Shown here in pieces: positions 59,916 through 64,000 of a stretch of DNA of 64,000 nt (position 1 is its first letter; each line of letters begins with the position of its first letter). Origin of the DNA: Flavihumibacter stibioxidans (lineage in GTDB: Bacteria > Bacteroidota > Bacteroidia > Chitinophagales > Chitinophagaceae); the NCBI RefSeq assembly GCF_014332695.1, contig NZ_MBUA01000030.1, positions 124,001 through 188,000 on the forward strand, in the 5' to 3' direction. Under the pieces are notes generated by a model, which was not told where the DNA came from, ran no database searches, and saw only the letters and a program-made list of their open reading frames with translations. A program made the position numbers and the translations under genes.

Positions 59916-60833
59916 TCAAATATTCCTGAATTTCAGCGGACTTAGCTGGGTATGCTTCTTGAAAAAATTATTGAAGTGGGTTACTTCCGTAAAACCCAGG
60001 GCATCTGAAATTTCTGTTACATTCCAGGAACTGTGTTTCAGCAGAATTTTTGCTTCCTGCACCACTCTTTCAGCAATCACCTGGGTAGTGGTTTTACCGG
60101 AGCTCTCTTTTACTGCCCGGTTCAGGTGGTTCACATGAATATTCAGTTGTCCGGCGAAATCGGATGCAGTCCGAAATTCCAGTTCGCGATGGTTCTCATC
60201 GATGGGAAACTGGCGTTCCAGCAATTCGAGAAAAAGGGTGGCAATCCGCTCGGCCGCGTTGATGGTCTGCTTTTCCAGCGTGGCGCCGGCATCCAGCTTC
60301 ATGGCAAAATGCAGCAACTCAAATACCATATTACGCAGTACATCGTATTTATGAATATAACCCGATTCTATTTCCGTAAACATTCGCTGATATACCTGTT
60401 CAAGCTGGTCAAACTGGTCATCAGTCAGCTCAAACATATGTCTGCCGCCTGGCTGGAATACCGCGTATTGAGAGAGTTTGCCAAAATGATGAAAAAAATG
60501 ACGGTCGAAGATGCAGAAAACGCCGCTGGTGATATTTTCAGTACACTCCCACTTATATGGGATCTGCGGATTGGAAAAACTCAGCGCCTGTTTTTTAACC
60601 GAAATAATCCGGTCTGCATAATGCACCCTGCTATTGCCTTTCACCAGCATGATTTTATAAAAATCCCTTCGCTTGTAAGGCACCGGCTGGGCATTGGTTC
60701 CCACATAAGGATCCAGTTTGAAAACATTGAAATGGCCGATCTCATTTCGAATGGCATCAGGCATCCAACCGAATTTTCTCTGGTAAAATTCTTCAATCGT
60801 TTCGACCCTCGTCATATTCCACAAATTAGCCAT
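59916..60833 (-). CDS. AraC-family transcriptional regulator
   Basis: A 305-residue regulator. The N-terminal half is a cupin-like sensor (YKIMLVKGNSRVHYADRIISVKKQALSFSNP). The C-terminal AraC domain has LEFRTASDFAGQLNIHVNHLNRAVK and WNVTEISDALGFTEVTHFNNFFKKHTQLSP. It ends 76 bp from the convergent TPR-like gene and starts 5 bp after the outer-membrane protein gene on the same strand, so the two may be co-transcribed. Confidence 0.88.
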   Translation of the reverse strand: MANLWNMTRVETIEEFYQRKFGWMPDAIRNEIGHFNVFKLDPYVGTNAQPVPYKRRDFYKIMLVKGNSRVHYADRIISVKKQALSFSNPQIPYKWECTENITSGVFCIFDRHFFHHFGKLSQYAVFQPGGRHMFELTDDQFDQLEQVYQRMFTEIESGYIHKYDVLRNMVFELLHFAMKLDAGATLEKQTINAAERIATLFLELLERQFPIDENHRELEFRTASDFAGQLNIHVNHLNRAVKESSGKTTTQVIAERVVQEAKILLKHSSWNVTEISDALGFTEVTHFNNFFKKHTQLSPLKFRNI

Positions 60834-60838
60834 TTAGA

Positions 60839-61612
60839 TCAGGATTTTTGGAGACGGTGAAACTTTTTATGAAAGGAATATACCAGGCTGGTATTCCAGA
60901 TAAAATCTTTGGCTCCGGGAATATCAGCCCTGATTAGTTTGTTGCCAATGGCCTGAATGGAAAGCGGAAAACCGGGTCGCTCCAGGTTCAGGGTAGCGCT
61001 GGCAAAAATGCCATCATGCCGATCCTGTTTTAAATAATACACCTGGGGCGTAAATCCTGCATATACCCGAAAAGGCAGGCGGATATGAGAAATACTGCTG
61101 TTGACAGTAATGAAATAATTGTTTTTGGAAACATCTTTGTCCAAACCGCGGGCGTAGAGATAATACATACCCAGGCTCACTTTTTCCGATAGCCGGTAGG
61201 AAGGGGCGAACTCGCCGGCGAGGAAGCGACGGGTAAGCAGCACCGGGATGGTATCTCCTCCGTTCACAGGCAGGTGCGTTGCCTTGAAATTCAAGGCCGG
61301 ATGAGCGCCGAGGGTTACCTTCCATTTATTGGTCCGCACCAGTTTATACCGCCACCAGAACACAAAACTCCAGGGTTTTCCTTCCAGGGCAAAACGCAGT
61401 TCCGGTTCAAAACTCAACCGGCCCCTGCCGGCCGAGAGGCTGACCAGGGCAGCAGGTTTGCCGAGCGAGAAACTGGGGATAAGCGACATACCGTTATGGG
61501 TAACTGCCACCGAGCCGGAAAAATCACTCACCAACTTGCTGCTGTCCGCTTGCTGGGAAAAAGAAAGGCGGGATAAACCCATCATCAATCCTATAATCCA
61601 GATTTTTTTCAT
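60839..61612 (-). CDS. Predicted outer-membrane beta-barrel protein
   Basis: A 257-residue exported protein (MKKIWIIGLMMGLSRLSFSQ signal). The rest shows alternating polar and hydrophobic strands rich in aromatic residues and turns (FEPELRFALEGKPWSFVFWWRYKLVRTNKWKV split over several strands), typical of a small beta-barrel. No family recognised. It is upstream of, and probably co-transcribed with, the AraC regulator. Confidence 0.68.
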   Translation of the reverse strand: MKKIWIIGLMMGLSRLSFSQQADSSKLVSDFSGSVAVTHNGMSLIPSFSLGKPAALVSLSAGRGRLSFEPELRFALEGKPWSFVFWWRYKLVRTNKWKVTLGAHPALNFKATHLPVNGGDTIPVLLTRRFLAGEFAPSYRLSEKVSLGMYYLYARGLDKDVSKNNYFITVNSSISHIRLPFRVYAGFTPQVYYLKQDRHDGIFASATLNLERPGFPLSIQAIGNKLIRADIPGAKDFIWNTSLVYSFHKKFHRLQKS

Positions 61613-61846
61613 CCTTCTTCCTATTACATTTTTTCAATATGCAAAGAAATAACTGTTGGCCGTTGGTTTCATTATGTTATTCAAAGTAATCATTACGATT
61701 TTCAAACAATTAAAACCATACCCTGCGTTCCGGCGTCAGGGGTTTCCATTAAATGATTTTTGCCATATATTGTATCAACGGCAATCATGCGACACGCGGT
61801 CTGTTTAGTTTTGCAAAAAACACCTAATCGTTCAAAGACCATCTTT

Positions 61847-63148
61847 ATGAAAATACTCAAACAATTAGCAGTCCTGCTTATGGTTGGTACCAGCCTGCCA
61901 TCCCAGGGTCAAACCATTCCGGATAAGGGAAATACCAACCAGGTGTCGCAACAGGACCGGCTTTACGGGCTCAGCCAGATCTGGTCGGAGGCGAAATACA
62001 ATTTCGTTTATTTCGATAAGCTGTCCATCGACTGGGACAGCCTGTACCGCGCAACCATTCCAAAAGTGATCAGTGCTGCAGGAGATCTTGAATACTATAA
62101 TGTCTTAAGGAATTTTGCCGCCCAATTACATGATGGTCACACCGGTGTATGGTACCCCATGTCCTACTATAATTCCCTGGCACAATACGCCCCTTTAAAA
62201 ACCAGCCTGATCGATGGCAAAGTGTTCATCACCGGACTCTTAAATGACACCCTTGCGACACAGGGACTGGAGAAAGGAATGCAGATCCTTAAGATAAACG
62301 ACAAGGATGTGTTTGATTACGCCAACACTTATGTATCACCGTATGAAGGGACATCCACCCCACAGGGGCAACACATGATGGTGTACAGCACCTACCTGCT
62401 GAACGGTCCGGTTGATGAGCCCATCAAACTCACCATTATGAACAAGTCAGGCAAGACCGGGGAATATCTTGTCTCCAGGAAATTAACCAGGAAGAAAAAC
62501 CCTGCAGTAGCATACCGGCAAACGGCAGAAGGAACTGGAATATTAAGCATCAACAGTTTTGACAACCAGGACTTCTATAAAATTTTCGACAGCCTGTACA
62601 CATCCATTCTTACCACAAAAGGATTGATAATTGATCTGAGGGAAAACGGCGGTGGCGATGGGTCGCAGGGACTGCATATTTTAAAACACCTGACCAAAAA
62701 CGCATTCACCGGCACCTATAACACCTATCGCCAATACAATCCATCCTTCAGGTCATGGGGTGTGCAGAATGCTACTTATCTCCAATTCGGGCCGGACATA
62801 CACAAGCCATTTACTGACCGGACCATATATGAAAAACCGGTTGTGGTTTTAATAGGTAAACAAACCTATTCTGCCGCCGAAGATTTTACCGTACTGTTTG
62901 ACGCCATGAAAAGAGGAGTAATAATCGGCCAGCCTTCAGGAGGAAGCACCGGCCAGCCTTTGTTTATCAAACTACCAGGAGGCGGAACCTTCAGGGTCTG
63001 CATTAAGAAAGACACTTACCCTGATGGAAAAGAATTTGTAGGTGTGGGAATACAACCCAATATTTTTGTTCCGGAAAGCGCTGACAGTTTTGTAAAAGGA
63101 GAAGATGTTGAATTAAATAAAGCCCTTGAATATTTAAAGGCTAAATAA
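61847..63148 (+). CDS. Secreted S41-family peptidase
   Basis: A 433-residue member of the tail-specific-protease family. ATG 61847 gives the signal peptide KILKQLAVLLMVGTSLPSQG; upstream in-frame codons are not protein-like. A PDZ-like segment (LEKGMQILKINDKDVFDY) is followed by IIDLRENGGGDGSQ and the catalytic Ser region GKQTYSAAEDFTVLF, then IGQPSGGSTGQP. Substrate unknown. The small membrane protein gene begins 16 bp after its stop. Confidence 0.84.
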   Translation: MKILKQLAVLLMVGTSLPSQGQTIPDKGNTNQVSQQDRLYGLSQIWSEAKYNFVYFDKLSIDWDSLYRATIPKVISAAGDLEYYNVLRNFAAQLHDGHTGVWYPMSYYNSLAQYAPLKTSLIDGKVFITGLLNDTLATQGLEKGMQILKINDKDVFDYANTYVSPYEGTSTPQGQHMMVYSTYLLNGPVDEPIKLTIMNKSGKTGEYLVSRKLTRKKNPAVAYRQTAEGTGILSINSFDNQDFYKIFDSLYTSILTTKGLIIDLRENGGGDGSQGLHILKHLTKNAFTGTYNTYRQYNPSFRSWGVQNATYLQFGPDIHKPFTDRTIYEKPVVVLIGKQTYSAAEDFTVLFDAMKRGVIIGQPSGGSTGQPLFIKLPGGGTFRVCIKKDTYPDGKEFVGVGIQPNIFVPESADSFVKGEDVELNKALEYLKAK

Positions 63149-63164
63149 CCCAACCAACAATACC

Positions 63165-63584
63165 ATGCAATCAGACAAAACCCCGGACAAACTAATTTTC
63201 TTTGGCGTGCTGTTATTTCTTGCCGGATTGATCGTTGGTTTTTTGATCCCGGTTTTGGCAAATCCTCGCATGGGACTATCCACCCATCTGGAGGGCGTTA
63301 TGAACGGTTTATTCCTGGTCGTCCTGGGCCTGATCTGGAACCGGTTGTCCTTATCACAAAAAGCGTTGAAAACCACTTACGCCCTGGCTTTATACGGAAC
63401 ATTCGCCAACTTCATTGCCGTCTTTCTAGCCGCCATTACAGGCGCAGGAAAGATGATGCCGCTTGCCGGGGGAAAAGATGGCGGCCTCCAATTGGAGGCC
63501 GCCATCAGCTTTCTGCTTGTTTCCCTGGCACTGGCTATGATCGCCGTGTGTATCCTCGTACTAAAGGGCTTGTACAGGCGTTAA
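63165..63584 (+). CDS. Four-helix membrane protein, hydroxylaminobenzene mutase-like
   Basis: A 139-residue membrane protein with four hydrophobic helices. FGVLLFLAGLIVGFLIPVLANPRMGLSTHLEGVMNG closely resembles the HabA/HabB family of hydroxylaminobenzene mutases, but such homologues occur widely and nitroarene metabolism is not implied by neighbours. Its stop codon overlaps the end of the convergent partial gene. It contains a perfect 30-bp palindrome. Confidence 0.7.
   Translation: MQSDKTPDKLIFFGVLLFLAGLIVGFLIPVLANPRMGLSTHLEGVMNGLFLVVLGLIWNRLSLSQKALKTTYALALYGTFANFIAVFLAAITGAGKMMPLAGGKDGGLQLEAAISFLLVSLALAMIAVCILVLKGLYRR
63477..63506. repeat. Perfect 30-bp palindrome inside a coding sequence
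   Basis: Half-site GATGGCGGCCTCCAA followed directly by its exact complement, without a loop. It encodes part of the loop before the last helix of the membrane protein. Confidence 0.9.
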
Positions 63585-64000
63585 TTATCACTTACCCTTT
63601 TAACCCGGAAAGAACCTTCAACTTTTACCGTCTGGAAACCATCGCCAAAGACCCCGGACTTTTCCAGCAGGAAGGAGCCTGAAACAATTTGCTGTACATC
63701 ACCGTATCCGGTAATCGTTAATTTGCCCGGACTGTTTTGCCAGCTATTGCCGATGCTATAATGTTCATAATACAAAGTATTCAGGGGTGTACCCGGCACC
63801 CGGTACAGGAAGTTCACATTACCCATCCTGCTCCAGTCATAAGTCTTAGGGGCATCACCCTTAGATCCTTTCCAGGATATTTCGATCGCGCCTTTAAACA
63901 CACCATTCTCCCTTACATTGCCCGTCACATCAGTTGATCCTGATCCCGGGAAATACTGTGCCATACCGCCATCGGTCCTGATCCAGGGACCGCCGTTGAT
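63581..64000 (-). CDS. Unknown beta-rich protein, 5' end outside window
   Basis: The frame stays open from the stop at 63581 to the window edge (139 codons seen), so the start lies beyond 64000; the ATG at 63964 is internal. The sequence is Gly/Ser-rich with regular beta-strand patterns (SGSFLLEKSGVFGDGF, TVKVEGSFRVKRV). It resembles small Bacteroidota lipoproteins of DUF6252 type, but this is a weak guess. Confidence 0.55.
   Translation of the reverse strand: MNGGPWIRTDGGMAQYFPGSGSTDVTGNVRENGVFKGAIEISWKGSKGDAPKTYDWSRMGNVNFLYRVPGTPLNTLYYEHYSIGNSWQNSPGKLTITGYGDVQQIVSGSFLLEKSGVFGDGFQTVKVEGSFRVKRVSDN

Overview
The window looks like chromosomal DNA of a Bacteroidota bacterium, most likely Chitinophagia/Chitinophagaceae (inference). 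Support: a giant PKD-repeat protein ending in a gliding-motility/type IX secretion C-terminal domain, GTP-type PEP carboxykinase, promoters of the TTG-N17/18-TAnnTTTG type with no Shine-Dalgarno signal, and a large type II-C Cas9 with 47-nt CRISPR repeats. I saw no rRNA, tRNA or intact insertion sequence.

Layout. 0-6.3 kb: a partial alpha/beta hydrolase, the 1675-residue PKD surface protein and a small membrane protein. 6.4-20.6 kb: a run of plus-strand genes for secreted hydrolases (S41 peptidase, SxxK hydrolase, Tat-exported aldolase homologue), regulators (MarR, Crp, AraC), small-molecule enzymes and a subclass B1 metallo-beta-lactamase homologue fused to an NTF2-like domain. 20.6-26.3 kb: minus-strand oxyR, an AspT/YidE-type transporter, pckG and an LD-carboxypeptidase. 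26.4-34.0 kb: sulfatase, methyltransferase, lipoprotein, PhzF-family protein, katG and a DUF4242 protein. OxyR and KatG appear to form a peroxide regulon, because near-identical 15-bp ATAG-N7-CTAT sites lie in front of both genes.

34.1-56.7 kb is a defence region. It opens with a complete type II-C CRISPR-Cas9 locus: tracrRNA on the minus strand, divergent from cas9, then cas9, cas1, cas2 and an array of 56 identical 47-nt repeats with 55 spacers. The anti-repeat shows that crRNAs are read from the minus strand, toward cas2. About 560 bp beyond the array is an isolated unit made of two partial repeats around exactly 30 nt, with a -7-like box on one side and a T-run on the other. Its repeat part pairs with the tracrRNA over 18 nt without interruption. 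I propose it is a dedicated single-spacer crRNA gene, possibly for Cas9 autoregulation or endogenous gene control; this is the most novel item here. Next comes an eight-gene minus-strand operon encoding a type I restriction-modification system (hsdR, hsdS, hsdM) interleaved with a Gp37/Gp68 three-Cys protein and its partner TcmP, a small unknown protein, and HIRAN and ASCH proteins. Two diverged ~110-bp direct repeats (46.08 and 56.58 kb) bracket this operon plus gene debris (a DUF4143 fragment and a frameshifted small gene).

56.8-64 kb: ordinary accessory genes (a secreted TPR-like protein, AraC regulator, outer-membrane protein, S41 peptidase, small membrane protein, partial unknown). Reading was by eye; family calls rest on motifs, not database searches.
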